Shown piece by piece: positions 50,816-58,866 of a stretch of DNA of 64,000 nucleotides (positions are counted from its first letter, which is position 1; every line of letters begins with the position of its first letter). The notes under the pieces are model-generated. The model ran no database searches and was not told the DNA's origin. It saw only the letters and a list, made by a program, of their open reading frames with translations. The position numbers and the translations under genes were made by a program. Origin of the DNA: Paludibacteraceae bacterium. Its GTDB lineage: Bacteria > Bacteroidota > Bacteroidia > Bacteroidales > Paludibacteraceae. The stretch is taken from contig JAGCWE010000087.1 of the NCBI GenBank assembly GCA_017962005.1, positions 1-64,000 of the forward strand, read 5' to 3'.

Positions 50816-52384
50816 CTATCTTAGCGCAATGATTTGCGCCGCTTGATTGTTCATATTGGGCATGGTACGTCCAACATCCGCATTTATATATGTTGGGTCG
50901 CAGACAATATACTTGCGGCTCCGGTAGGTTAGATAGTCGCCATTGACATTGCCCTTGAAAGCTACCGCCGTTGCCAGATGTCCAGGATAGTACAGCAGCA
51001 CCACATCCAATCCCACGAGGTCCCGCACAAGGCGCGAGAAGAGGATGGCTCTGTCCTCACAATCGCAATAAGGATAATAAAGCGTTTCCTGTGCGAAGAA
51101 AGCGCGGTCGCTGCCCCAAATCTTGTCATCGTAGCCGTACTCGAAGGCAGTCTGTACCCAGTTGAGAAGGATGCCGACCGCATCACGTTCGTTCAAAGAG
51201 GAGATGGCTCGCCGCAAGGATGGATAGAGCATGTCCTTGACTGACTGCTCCACGGGCGTGTTGGCATATGCAGCCCAGCGCGTGGTCTGGTCGCCGTTGA
51301 AACACGCCTGCGGGTATGAGTTGAAGAAATCTATCAGGTTTCTGTTCACACTCACCGACGCGCTCACGCCTTTCTTGGAACGCAGTGTGCGCTCCGGGGT
51401 CGGGTCGTCTTCCAGACTTGGCAACTCGGTCAGCTGCAGCGAGAGCGACTGCTCCTTGTCCCATTTCGCGTCGGTGACACGCATCTGAACGCCTTTCTCG
51501 CCGCTGACGTTGTAGAACTTGTCGCCGTCAAGGGTGTAGTAGGACAGGCTGAAGATGTCGTACAAACTGGCGACCAGCATATACAGTTTGGTGTCGCTCA
51601 TGCCGAGCCGTATGCGGTAGCCCGACTGGGTCATCAGGAACGCCTGCGCCAGCACCGCCTCGTTGGTCCTGCCGTACTGTTTCTCCGTGACTGCCTGCAG
51701 CATCTTCATATACGCCCAGTCGCACAGGGTGTTAGCCTTGCGGGCGTCAAGGGCGGTCCTGACGGTTATGTCATAGCGGCTGTCGGAGAGACATGTCCAT
51801 GCGTCGGCGATGGCGTTCTCGTTCAATGCCTGCAATTTGAGATTGTCATTGACAGGGAAGCCGACCGTGATAAGATTGCCGTAATAGGAGACAGACACTT
51901 TCTTGTACGGCTCCTCCTTCGGTTGGACGGGCGCGATGGGTTCGGGGGCAGGTTTGGGAGCAGGAACTACCACCACTTTCGGCTTGACGGCAATCTGCAC
52001 CGGCTTGGTGTCGGCATCAGGCTCCGGTTTAGGAGAGGGTGCAGGTGTCAGTTTCGGTGTAGGAGTAGGAGCCGGTGTTGGTGTTGGTGATGGTGTCGGT
52101 TTGGGTACAGGCTTCGGTTCGGGTTTCTTATAGATTACCGGCGGGAGAGTCTTCTCTTCAATCGGTTTCACCTCCTCGTGTACGGGAACCGCCTTCCATG
52201 CCTGCCGCATAAAGTCGGCGTACTGCTGGTTGATGCGCTTGCGGAATGCGTCAAAATCGGCTTGCTGGTCGGTCTTGAACTGGTCGAAATTCTGTTTCTG
52301 CTGTTTCACAAAGTCATCAAAACTCTTCTGCGCCATCATCGGAAGGGCAACCAGAAGCAGGATGAGGATAAGATGGTGTTTCAT
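50816..52384 (-). CDS. secreted transglutaminase-like protein with proline-rich linker
   Basis: A 522-residue exported protein. Order: a signal peptide (MKHHLILILLLVALPMMA); a helical repeat-like stretch rich in Q, D and F (about 20-65); a long Pro/Thr/Lys linker (about 80-145); a beta-rich middle; and a transglutaminase/papain-like core. There Cys442 lies in YPYCDCEDRAILFSRLV, the His in YYPGHLATAV and the Asp in YIVCDPTY, a plausible Cys-His-Asp triad. The function is unknown; such domains act as peptidases or cross-linkers. It is convergent with dnaA (16 bp apart) and has its own promoter (52434-52464). Confidence 0.75.
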   Translation of the reverse strand: MKHHLILILLLVALPMMAQKSFDDFVKQQKQNFDQFKTDQQADFDAFRKRINQQYADFMRQAWKAVPVHEEVKPIEEKTLPPVIYKKPEPKPVPKPTPSPTPTPAPTPTPKLTPAPSPKPEPDADTKPVQIAVKPKVVVVPAPKPAPEPIAPVQPKEEPYKKVSVSYYGNLITVGFPVNDNLKLQALNENAIADAWTCLSDSRYDITVRTALDARKANTLCDWAYMKMLQAVTEKQYGRTNEAVLAQAFLMTQSGYRIRLGMSDTKLYMLVASLYDIFSLSYYTLDGDKFYNVSGEKGVQMRVTDAKWDKEQSLSLQLTELPSLEDDPTPERTLRSKKGVSASVSVNRNLIDFFNSYPQACFNGDQTTRWAAYANTPVEQSVKDMLYPSLRRAISSLNERDAVGILLNWVQTAFEYGYDDKIWGSDRAFFAQETLYYPYCDCEDRAILFSRLVRDLVGLDVVLLYYPGHLATAVAFKGNVNGDYLTYRSRKYIVCDPTYINADVGRTMPNMNNQAAQIIALR

Positions 52385-52433
52385 AGTATGTTATTGTCAG
52401 TTAGTGTCTTTTCATATTGAACATTCCTGCATC

Positions 52434-52464
52434 GCAAAGATACGTCATAACAACGGATTGCAAA
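52434..52464 (-). promoter_or_regulatory. promoter of the transglutaminase-like gene
   Basis: On the minus strand: TTTG (52464-52461), 18-base spacer, TATCTTTGC (52442-52434). Confidence 0.65.
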
Positions 52465-52510
52465 ACAAAATTATTCCATTCAGCAAATTTTCAGTCTTGC
52501 GAGTTTCCGG

Positions 52511-52579
52511 CTTGCCGAACGAAACAGTCTCAACTTGCCGAATAGAATGGTCCCAACTTGCCGAATTGGATACTTTCAA
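52511..52579 (+). repeat. three degenerate 23-bp tandem repeats
   Basis: CTTGCCGAA recurs at 52511, 52534 and 52557, exactly 23 bp apart. Each copy ends in a similar YCAA-type stretch (GTCTCAA, GTCCCAA, CTTTCAA). They lie about 120 bp before the AAA_14 promoter. Confidence 0.75.
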
Positions 52580-52601
52580 AGGGCAAATGACAGCACACAT
52601 A

Positions 52602-52633
52602 TTGTCCCTGTCGGCGGTCCGAAGACGTAAAAA
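52602..52633 (+). repeat. 32-bp direct repeat, left copy
   Basis: Begins TTGTCCCTGTCGGCGG and ends GACGTAAAAA. It matches the copy at 53884-53915 at 27 of 32 positions. The two copies bracket the AAA_14 gene. Confidence 0.7.
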
Positions 52634-52677
52634 TATATGTGTTTTTATGATTATAATGAAAAAAACTTATGAGAATT

Positions 52678-52708
52678 TTTGATTATACTATAAAAAACAT
52701 ACTTTTGT
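52678..52708 (+). promoter_or_regulatory. AAA_14 gene promoter
   Basis: TTTG at 52678-52681, 18-base spacer, TACTTTTG at 52700-52707. It overlaps the GTG that opens the longest frame, so translation starts at 52716 or, more likely, 52737. Confidence 0.7.
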
Positions 52709-52736
52709 GCTCTCAATGAACCCAAGTCAGACAACT

Positions 52737-53861
52737 ATGATTGAACGAATCCTGAAATCCGCCATTGAGTCGCGTATGTTTCGCGGCAAAGCGATTATTA
52801 TTGTCGGTCCGCGCCAAGTGGGAAAGACCACTCTGCTGCGTATATTGCAGACTAACGGGCAACAGAAAGTGGTCAATTGGAACTGTGACGAGCCGGATGT
52901 GCGTCAGAAACTGACGAATCCGACTTCCACACAGTTGCGTGCGGAAACCGGCAACGCTGAAATGATTCTGATTGACGAGGCGCAACGGGTACAGAATATC
53001 GGCATAACGTTGAAACTGCTGACAGACAATATGCCGGACAAACAAATCATAGTAACCGGCTCTTCCGCTTTGGATTTGTCCAACTCCATCAACGAGCCGC
53101 TGACAGGCAGAAAATACGAATATGTGCTCTATCCGATGTCGGCGGAGGAACTGATAGCACATTTCGGGAAACAAGACGAACGCCGCCTGTTGGAACGCAG
53201 ACTTATTTACGGCAGTTATCCGGAGGTCGTCAATCATCCGGGAGAGGAACGCGAGATACTCGGCAATATAGCAAGCAGTTACCTGTATAAAGACATCTTT
53301 GCCTTTCAGGACGTACGCAAACCGGAGATCATTGAGCAACTTCTGCAAGCCCTTGCCTTGCAGACAGGCAGCGAGGTGTCGTTTAATGAGTTGGGACGCA
53401 TATTGGGTCTGAACTCTCTGACAGTGCAGCGGTATATGGACTTGTTGGAAAAGAGTTATGTTATTTTCCACTTGCGCTCGTTCAGCCGTAATGTGCGCTC
53501 GGAACTGAAGAAAAGCCGCAAGGTGTATTTCTACGACAACGGCATCCGAAACGCGCTAATCGGGGATTTCAAACCGCTTAACCTGCGGACGGATACGGGT
53601 GCATTGTGGGAGAATTACATCATCAGCGAACGACTGAAACACAACGCATATCATCAGTTCTATGGGAAAAGTTATTTCTGGCGCACACAGCAACAGCAGG
53701 AGATTGATTACTTGGAAGAGGCGGATGGTGTTTTGCACGCATACGAGTTCAAATGGAATCCGGAACGAAAGGCGCGACTGACAGACACGTTTGCCAAGAA
53801 CTATCCCGACCACACGTTCAGTGTCATCCATCCGGACAATTACCAGGAATTTGTGTCGTAA
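52737..53861 (+). CDS. AAA_14/DUF4143 ATP-binding protein
   Basis: P-loop ATPase of the AAA_14 + DUF4143 family, abundant and multi-copy in Bacteroidota and archaea; function undetermined. It has Walker A VGPRQVGKTTLL (Lys30), Walker B MILIDEAQR, the sensor IIVTGSSAL, and LTGRKYEYVLYPMS. The C-terminal DUF4143 has a winged-helix-like part (SFNELGRILGLNSLTVQRYMDLLEKSY) and a nuclease-like fold with RKVYFYDNGIRNALIG and QEIDYLEE...YEFKW. ATG 52737 (MIERILKSAIESRMF) gives 374 residues, the usual length; 52716 is an alternative. It stands alone between two direct repeats, as expected of a mobile cassette. Confidence 0.88.
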   Translation: MIERILKSAIESRMFRGKAIIIVGPRQVGKTTLLRILQTNGQQKVVNWNCDEPDVRQKLTNPTSTQLRAETGNAEMILIDEAQRVQNIGITLKLLTDNMPDKQIIVTGSSALDLSNSINEPLTGRKYEYVLYPMSAEELIAHFGKQDERRLLERRLIYGSYPEVVNHPGEEREILGNIASSYLYKDIFAFQDVRKPEIIEQLLQALALQTGSEVSFNELGRILGLNSLTVQRYMDLLEKSYVIFHLRSFSRNVRSELKKSRKVYFYDNGIRNALIGDFKPLNLRTDTGALWENYIISERLKHNAYHQFYGKSYFWRTQQQQEIDYLEEADGVLHAYEFKWNPERKARLTDTFAKNYPDHTFSVIHPDNYQEFVS

Positions 53862-53883
53862 CGGACAGAGATACTTTCTTGCG

Positions 53884-53915
53884 TTGTCCCTATCGGCTGT
53901 CTGAAGCCGTAAAAG
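53884..53915 (+). repeat. 32-bp direct repeat, right copy
   Basis: Begins TTGTCCCTATCGGCTG and ends GCCGTAAAAG, partner of 52602-52633. Both copies are also preceded by GATACTTTC (52569 and 53870) at different distances. Confidence 0.7.
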
Positions 53916-54057
53916 GAATTGGCAATGAAGAATGCTCAATATGTCAATGGACGCTTTTGCCGGATATGTCGGGGCAAGTCTTTGGTTCATTAAAGCGGAG
54001 CAGAAATCTTCGGCTGTGCAGTCCGACTAATCCATCAATGGCGGATGTCCTTCCAAA

Positions 54058-55311
54058 CTACGGGATAACAACCACACGGAATCCAATATCGTCGCAGCAA
54101 CTCGACGGAGAGTAGCCGGTCCGCTGCGCCACACGGCAGTACCCCGGAAAGGCGTACCAACTGCCGCCACGAATCACGCGGTCAGAACCCGATGAAGGTC
54201 CTGTCGGGTTGTTGGTATCGTAACTCGCGTATGGACTGCTGTACCAGTCCTTGCACCACTCCCATACGTTGCCCAACATATCATAGATGCCAAGGGCGTT
54301 GGCACGCCTGATGCCGCACGGATGGGTACTTTCATCGCTATTGCCCCAGTGCCAAGCCACAGCATCAACCATGTTGCTTCCGGCATACTTCGTTCCGTCC
54401 GCGCAGTTGCCACCGCGTGCTGCGTACTCCCATTGCGCTTCGGTCGGCAGCGTGTAGGTTCTGCCCGTCTTGTTGGAGAGCAGGCGGCAGAACTCCATCG
54501 CCTCGTCCCAACTGACATAATACATCGGATAGTCAGAACCGACACCTCTCATTGGCCAGTCAGGATTAGCCTTGTTCTTCTGCTGATAGACGGATGTGCC
54601 GACCACTTTCTCCCACTGGGACTGCGTGACTTCCAGCATACCGATGTAGAAGCCGTCCACCGTCACGCGGCGAATGTTCTTCTCATCATCATCGCAGTCG
54701 CTTTGCTCGCTGGTGCAGCCCATAAGGAACTCGCCGCCTTCCACCCATATCATCTTCATATTGATACCCCATAATGTTTCAGTAAAGTCCTGACCTACAG
54801 CACTTCTCCTATTACCCGAACTACTACCGAAAGACGTTTTTTCCGTCACTCCTAATAATGCATCGGCCAGTTTGCGACATCCTTCTTTCAGTTCATTGGA
54901 GGCTGTTCCCATCATTTCGTATGCGGTATTTGTCAAACGAGCTGTTTCCACATCCAATATTTTGGCTGTAATAACTACATGTCCGGCATCCAATTGAGCG
55001 GCTTCCGCCACCAAAACATATTGTGCTCCTGTCATGACACCTATCTTTTTGATGTCCTCGTCGCTTACCATACCTGTACGCTGGAAACTCTGTTCGTCAG
55101 TGATTGACTTGAGATCCACACGGTCATATCCCTCGTACCCCCTTGTATAAGTGATTGCTTCAGATAAAGCCGCACGAAGCATTAACTCCATGCCATAAGC
55201 CACTTTGTTTTCTTTGTCAACCGTTTCAAGAATAGCGATACGTTTGACATCTGTTCGTGCGAAAGTTGTCAGCGAAAGGGCAGAAAGCAGAATAAGGAAT
55301 AGTTGTTTCAT
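54058..55311 (-). CDS. secreted CsgG-like protein fused to an FGE-like (SUMF1) domain
   Basis: A 417-residue exported protein in two parts. After a signal peptide (MKQLFLILLSALSLTTFA) comes a CsgG/TolB-like module (about 20-160) with the block shared by its neighbours: SFQRTGMVSDEDIKKIGVMTGAQYVLV. The second part (about 180-417) is a formylglycine-generating-enzyme-like fold: WVEGGEFLMG, YVSWDEAMEFCRLLS, YTLPTEAQWEYAARGG, DMLGNVWEWCKDWY, RVIRGGSW and IGFRVVVIP. The Cys pair used by true FGE is not clearly placed, so a binding role is more likely than catalysis. It is the last gene of the cluster. I do not know this fusion by name. Confidence 0.75.
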   Translation of the reverse strand: MKQLFLILLSALSLTTFARTDVKRIAILETVDKENKVAYGMELMLRAALSEAITYTRGYEGYDRVDLKSITDEQSFQRTGMVSDEDIKKIGVMTGAQYVLVAEAAQLDAGHVVITAKILDVETARLTNTAYEMMGTASNELKEGCRKLADALLGVTEKTSFGSSSGNRRSAVGQDFTETLWGINMKMIWVEGGEFLMGCTSEQSDCDDDEKNIRRVTVDGFYIGMLEVTQSQWEKVVGTSVYQQKNKANPDWPMRGVGSDYPMYYVSWDEAMEFCRLLSNKTGRTYTLPTEAQWEYAARGGNCADGTKYAGSNMVDAVAWHWGNSDESTHPCGIRRANALGIYDMLGNVWEWCKDWYSSPYASYDTNNPTGPSSGSDRVIRGGSWYAFPGYCRVAQRTGYSPSSCCDDIGFRVVVIP

Positions 55312-55358
55312 TTTGATTTCTATATATGAACTATCTAAATAATCACCAAATTATAATG

Positions 55359-56165
55359 TTATTCCTCTCGTTGCAAATTAAAGAAAACCGTAACATCTTT
55401 ATCTTCTATAAGCGAACTAACATTATACTTACACGTCTGGGTAACATATCCCTTTCTCATTACTTTTAATTCTATTTGTACTTGCTTAGAATTAGCATAT
55501 GTCAATCCTGGTATCTTTATTGTCTCTACACCTTCAAAATTTGCAGTTTCCAGATATTTGTAATTTTGGCTCTCAACCTCGGGGGTACGAGATATTACTC
55601 GCCAGAATATATCTGCTCCTTGTGGCCGACTTTTTATATCCCAATGTACTGATAAAGACAAAACTTCGTTGTTCAAAGACGTTTTGAAGTTTTTATATTG
55701 TTGTTTCATATCAAATATTGAAGATGCAATAACATTGCATTTCCTTTTTACATCTTCCGGGGAAAGCTTCATATAATCATCTGCCGATTTGTCATATTTA
55801 CCGGTCGTAACGTTCAACACCTTGACAATAGTGGAAAGATAGCCTTCATCTGCACTTACTTCTGTTACTAAAATATAATCTACACCTGCCATTTCACCCA
55901 TTTTCTTAATCTGCGAGTCATTGACGGCACCTGTGCGTTGGAATGACTGCTCTTTTTGAATCTGATCGAAAGCGGAGCGGTCGTATGCTTCATATTCATC
56001 AGATGCGGATACGGCAGACTCCATCGCTCCTCGAACCATTTGTCGGTAGAACGTAGGGACACTATTATCCCGACAAATAGGGTCAAGTACCGCAACCTTT
56101 TTCTTTTCCTGTGCGAATGGTGTCAGCGAGAAAGCTGACAACAAGATGAGGAATAGTTTTTTCAT
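55359..56165 (-). CDS. secreted CsgG-like protein with a PEGA-like C-terminus
   Basis: A 268-residue exported protein (signal MKKLFLILLSAFSLTPFAQ). The CsgG-like module contains the cluster's block SFQRTGAVNDSQIKKMGEMAGVDYILV at about residues 74-100. The C-terminal 110 residues are strand-rich with SRPQGADIFWR and LKVMRKGYVTQTCKYNV, patterns seen in PEGA-type surface domains; this is a resemblance only. Its start overlaps the stop of the preceding short gene (ATGA), so the two are coupled. The role is unknown. Confidence 0.7.
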   Translation of the reverse strand: MKKLFLILLSAFSLTPFAQEKKKVAVLDPICRDNSVPTFYRQMVRGAMESAVSASDEYEAYDRSAFDQIQKEQSFQRTGAVNDSQIKKMGEMAGVDYILVTEVSADEGYLSTIVKVLNVTTGKYDKSADDYMKLSPEDVKRKCNVIASSIFDMKQQYKNFKTSLNNEVLSLSVHWDIKSRPQGADIFWRVISRTPEVESQNYKYLETANFEGVETIKIPGLTYANSKQVQIELKVMRKGYVTQTCKYNVSSLIEDKDVTVFFNLQREE

Positions 56166-56590
56166 TGCTTTTGTTCTTTCAGCAATTGTTTCGCGAGCGA
56201 GACACAGGTCTCTTGAATACTTTTGGGGGATTGTTCAGTCATCTCCATTGCAGAATTTACCACAACAGCAGTTTCTGTATCAATTATCTTACACTCAACA
56301 AAGCATATGTCTTCATCTTCCAGTATCTCTGTTACCAACACATATTGAGCCTTTGGCATATCACCAACCGGTTCACCTGCTTGAATGCTTCGTTTTATAT
56401 CTTCATCCGAAGGACGCGCTATCAGTTGCCACTCTTCGGATTTGAGGAACTCACGCGTTAAAGTGCCATAAACAAGTTTCGCCACCATCGTGCTTTTGCA
56501 ATTGGGCTGTTGAATTGTAATGGTTTTCTTTTCTTGTGCGACGGCTGTCAGCGAGAGGGCTACAGCAAGGATGAGGAATAGTTTTTTCAT
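56162..56590 (-). CDS. short CsgG-like exported protein (reduced paralogue)
   Basis: A 142-residue protein with a signal peptide nearly identical to its neighbours (MKKLFLILAVALSLTAVAQ). It keeps only part of the CsgG-like module: SDEDIKRSIQAGEPVG, then AQYVLVTEILEDEDICFVECKIIDTETAVVVNSAMEM. The QRTG block and any C-terminal module are missing. It could be a reduced paralogue or a distinct small partner. It is coupled to the next gene by a four-base overlap. Confidence 0.65.
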   Translation of the reverse strand: MKKLFLILAVALSLTAVAQEKKTITIQQPNCKSTMVAKLVYGTLTREFLKSEEWQLIARPSDEDIKRSIQAGEPVGDMPKAQYVLVTEILEDEDICFVECKIIDTETAVVVNSAMEMTEQSPKSIQETCVSLAKQLLKEQKQ

Positions 56591-56665
56591 TGTTTTTCTT
56601 GATTAAAGTTATTGGTAGATACAGAAGGTCTGATTAAAATTACCCCGCCCTCTACTCCCTACCCG

Positions 56666-56696
56666 CAAAGAACACCCCATACGATCAAGTTCTTTG
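56666..56696. repeat. hairpin in the spacer between two CsgG-like genes
   Basis: CAAAGAAC (56666-56673) pairs with GTTCTTTG (56689-56696) around 15 bases. C-rich flanks on the left and G-rich flanks on the right extend it imperfectly. Confidence 0.5.
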
Positions 56697-56739
56697 GGGA
56701 CTCCGTAGGCTGGGAGGGGGAGATTCTTTAGATAACAGG

Positions 56740-57918
56740 TCAGAACACCCTTACGGCACGCACCATTTCCTTGTCGTCTTTCTCCGACTGGCCGATACTG
56801 CCGGAACCGCTCACTTTCCACACGTCGTCATCGTCATTCTCGGAACTGCTCCAATAGTTTTTGTCGGTCAGCGGTCTTCCCCCCGCCCGAATAATCGCCT
56901 GACTGATGGGACCGTTAATAATCGCGTCTTTGTTGAGTCGCGACTGGGAGTTTCCGTTTGCCTCATAGAACAAGTACCAGAGTTCGCCTGCGGAGGGCAG
57001 ATACCAGTCCTCTCCATGCCGGGCGCACCATGCGGCAGCGGGAGCCATCTGCATACCGAGCGTCGAGATAATCGCCTCCGTGTTCTGGAATCCCAGAGCC
57101 ACAGGCAGATATTTCGCTATACGTTCGTCGTTAGGCAACTCCGCGATGTCGCGGGGCTTGTTGCTGACATCCCATTTCAGTTCCTCCTCGTCCAGAGAAA
57201 CCGCCAGTCCGTGTCCGTCATCAGACTTATAGAAAACCACTCCCCTGCTTCCGTCCGGGAACGTCTTCAGTTCGCCGACACCTTTCGGAAGGGCGGGCGA
57301 AGGGTTCCGGCTGTACATATTTCCGGGGCTGCTCTGTGCCGGGCGGTTCTGTGCCGGTCTGCTTTGTACGGGCGTGGATTGGGCGGGCGAATTTTGTGCC
57401 GGTTTGCTCTGCTTGGGTGTGTTACGTGTGATGACGGGTTTGGCAACCGGGTTGGCATTCCCGAGCAGTTCCTGCGCGAGAGCCTGACATATAGGCAGCA
57501 TATTGGCGAGTTTGCCGTTAACCAGTTCTCCGAATTGTGAAGCGGGATTGCTTATCGCGCCTGTCTCCACATTAATCAGATAGGCCTCCAAGTAGAACTC
57601 GTCCACAGATTTGTTGAGCGTGGAGATACACAGATAGTCGGCACCTGACATCTCACCCATTTTGTGGATATCCTCTTCACTTACATTACCTGTCCGCTGG
57701 AAGTCCTGCTCCTGCATCAACTGGTCGATGTCAGCACGGGTGAAAGCCTCAAAGCCGGTATGGTTGACAATGGCCTTGCGCAATTCGCCACGGACCATGG
57801 CTTTTTCCATTCCGGAGATAGAGGAGCCTTCACCGGCACGGGGTTCAAGAAGGGCTATCTTCTGCGCCACAGCAAAGAGTGAAACGCCACACAACAAGAG
57901 GGTCAGAATCTTTTTCAT
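56740..57918 (-). CDS. secreted CsgG-like protein fused to a DUF1566-like domain
   Basis: A 392-residue exported protein. A signal peptide (MKKILTLLLCGVSLFAVA) is followed by the CsgG-like module with DFQRTGNVSEEDIHKMGEMSGADYLCI (about 72-98). A Pro/Ala/Gln/Ser linker with repeated PAQ-S-P units follows (about 165-205). The C-terminal part (about 215-392) has DGHGLAVSLDEEE, WYLPSAGELWYLF, YWSSSEND and VRAVRVF, the pattern of DUF1566/Lcl C-terminal domains found on adhesins. The N-terminal half is very close to that of the next gene (57964), at DNA level too, so the duplication is recent. Confidence 0.75.
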   Translation of the reverse strand: MKKILTLLLCGVSLFAVAQKIALLEPRAGEGSSISGMEKAMVRGELRKAIVNHTGFEAFTRADIDQLMQEQDFQRTGNVSEEDIHKMGEMSGADYLCISTLNKSVDEFYLEAYLINVETGAISNPASQFGELVNGKLANMLPICQALAQELLGNANPVAKPVITRNTPKQSKPAQNSPAQSTPVQSRPAQNRPAQSSPGNMYSRNPSPALPKGVGELKTFPDGSRGVVFYKSDDGHGLAVSLDEEELKWDVSNKPRDIAELPNDERIAKYLPVALGFQNTEAIISTLGMQMAPAAAWCARHGEDWYLPSAGELWYLFYEANGNSQSRLNKDAIINGPISQAIIRAGGRPLTDKNYWSSSENDDDDVWKVSGSGSIGQSEKDDKEMVRAVRVF

Positions 57919-57963
57919 TGTACTGTCAGTTCTTTATCAATTCTTAAACTTATATCGTTTTAT

Positions 57964-58866
57964 CTATTTCAGTTTGTTCATCGGAATCATCAAGACAGGT
58001 CCTCCGCCTATGATGAAATCGTGAACAGGTTTCACAATCACCGTGTCATATCCGAGTTTGGACAGACGGAATTCGATTTTTGCCACATTCCTGGCATCAG
58101 GGATAATCAACTGCTGCTGTATCATAAAAGGTCTGAAGGCATTGAGAAGGGGGTTGTTGTACGCCTTTTGCGAGACGAATGCAAACGGAGTTGTTCCCAG
58201 ATATTCAAATTCGGGGACATCGTATTGTGATTTGTAAATCACACGGTATTCAACCGTTGTGCCGTCGTATTCGGGTTTATAGAAATATCCCACAACGCCG
58301 TATATGCCGAAGGCATACACATTATACGCTTTTGCTCCTTCCTCCAGTTCCTCCTGCTCTTCGTACTGCTGTTCCTGCTGTACGGACTGACTGGTCTCAA
58401 AGCCCAACAGTTCCCGCGCCAGATCCTCACATACGGGGAGCATATTGGCGAGTTTGCCGTTAACCAGTTCGCCGTATTGGGAAGCCGGGTTGCTGATGGC
58501 ACCCGTTTCCACGTTAATGAGGTAGGCTTCGAGGTAAAATTCATTGTCTGACTTATTCAGAGTGGAGATACAAACAAAGTCAGCGCCGGACATCTCACCC
58601 ATTTTATGAATATCCGCCTCGCTGACATTACCCGTGCGCTGAAAGTCCTGCTCTTTCATCAGCTGGTCAATATCCGCACGCGTGAACGCCTCATAACCGG
58701 GTTGGTTGACAATCGCTTTGCGCAGTTCTCCGCGCAACATGGCTTTTTCCATTCCGGAGATAGCGGTTGATCCGTCCCCCGCACGCGGCTCAAGAAGGGC
58801 TATTTTCTGCTGGGCGAATGCTGTCAGCGAGAGGACTGACAGCAATATGATTAATAGTTTCCTCAT
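57964..58866 (-). CDS. secreted CsgG-like protein with an unassigned C-terminus
   Basis: A 300-residue exported protein (signal MRKLLIILLSVLSLTAFAQ). The CsgG-like module (about 20-155) is nearly identical to that of the 56740 gene: RADIDQLMKEQDFQRTGNVS and ISTLNKSDNEFYLEAYLINV. An acidic Gln/Glu linker follows (about 158-180), then a strand-rich end with LGTTPFAFVS and FRLSKLGYDTVIVKP, loosely PEGA-like. The start overlaps the upstream LPP20-like gene by four bases (ATGA). Confidence 0.7.
   Translation of the reverse strand: MRKLLIILLSVLSLTAFAQQKIALLEPRAGDGSTAISGMEKAMLRGELRKAIVNQPGYEAFTRADIDQLMKEQDFQRTGNVSEADIHKMGEMSGADFVCISTLNKSDNEFYLEAYLINVETGAISNPASQYGELVNGKLANMLPVCEDLARELLGFETSQSVQQEQQYEEQEELEEGAKAYNVYAFGIYGVVGYFYKPEYDGTTVEYRVIYKSQYDVPEFEYLGTTPFAFVSQKAYNNPLLNAFRPFMIQQQLIIPDARNVAKIEFRLSKLGYDTVIVKPVHDFIIGGGPVLMIPMNKLK

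Larger units (their letters stand above)
52385..52736. other. repeat-bearing spacer between two divergent genes
   Basis: No gene is supported. It contains the transglutaminase-like gene's promoter, three 23-bp repeats, one copy of a 32-bp direct repeat, and the AAA_14 promoter. Confidence 0.6.

Noticed and set aside
54058..55311. Stand-alone sulfatase-modifying enzyme
   Set aside because: The FGE-like half is fused to a CsgG-like module and the catalytic Cys pair is not evident; no sulfatase gene is nearby.
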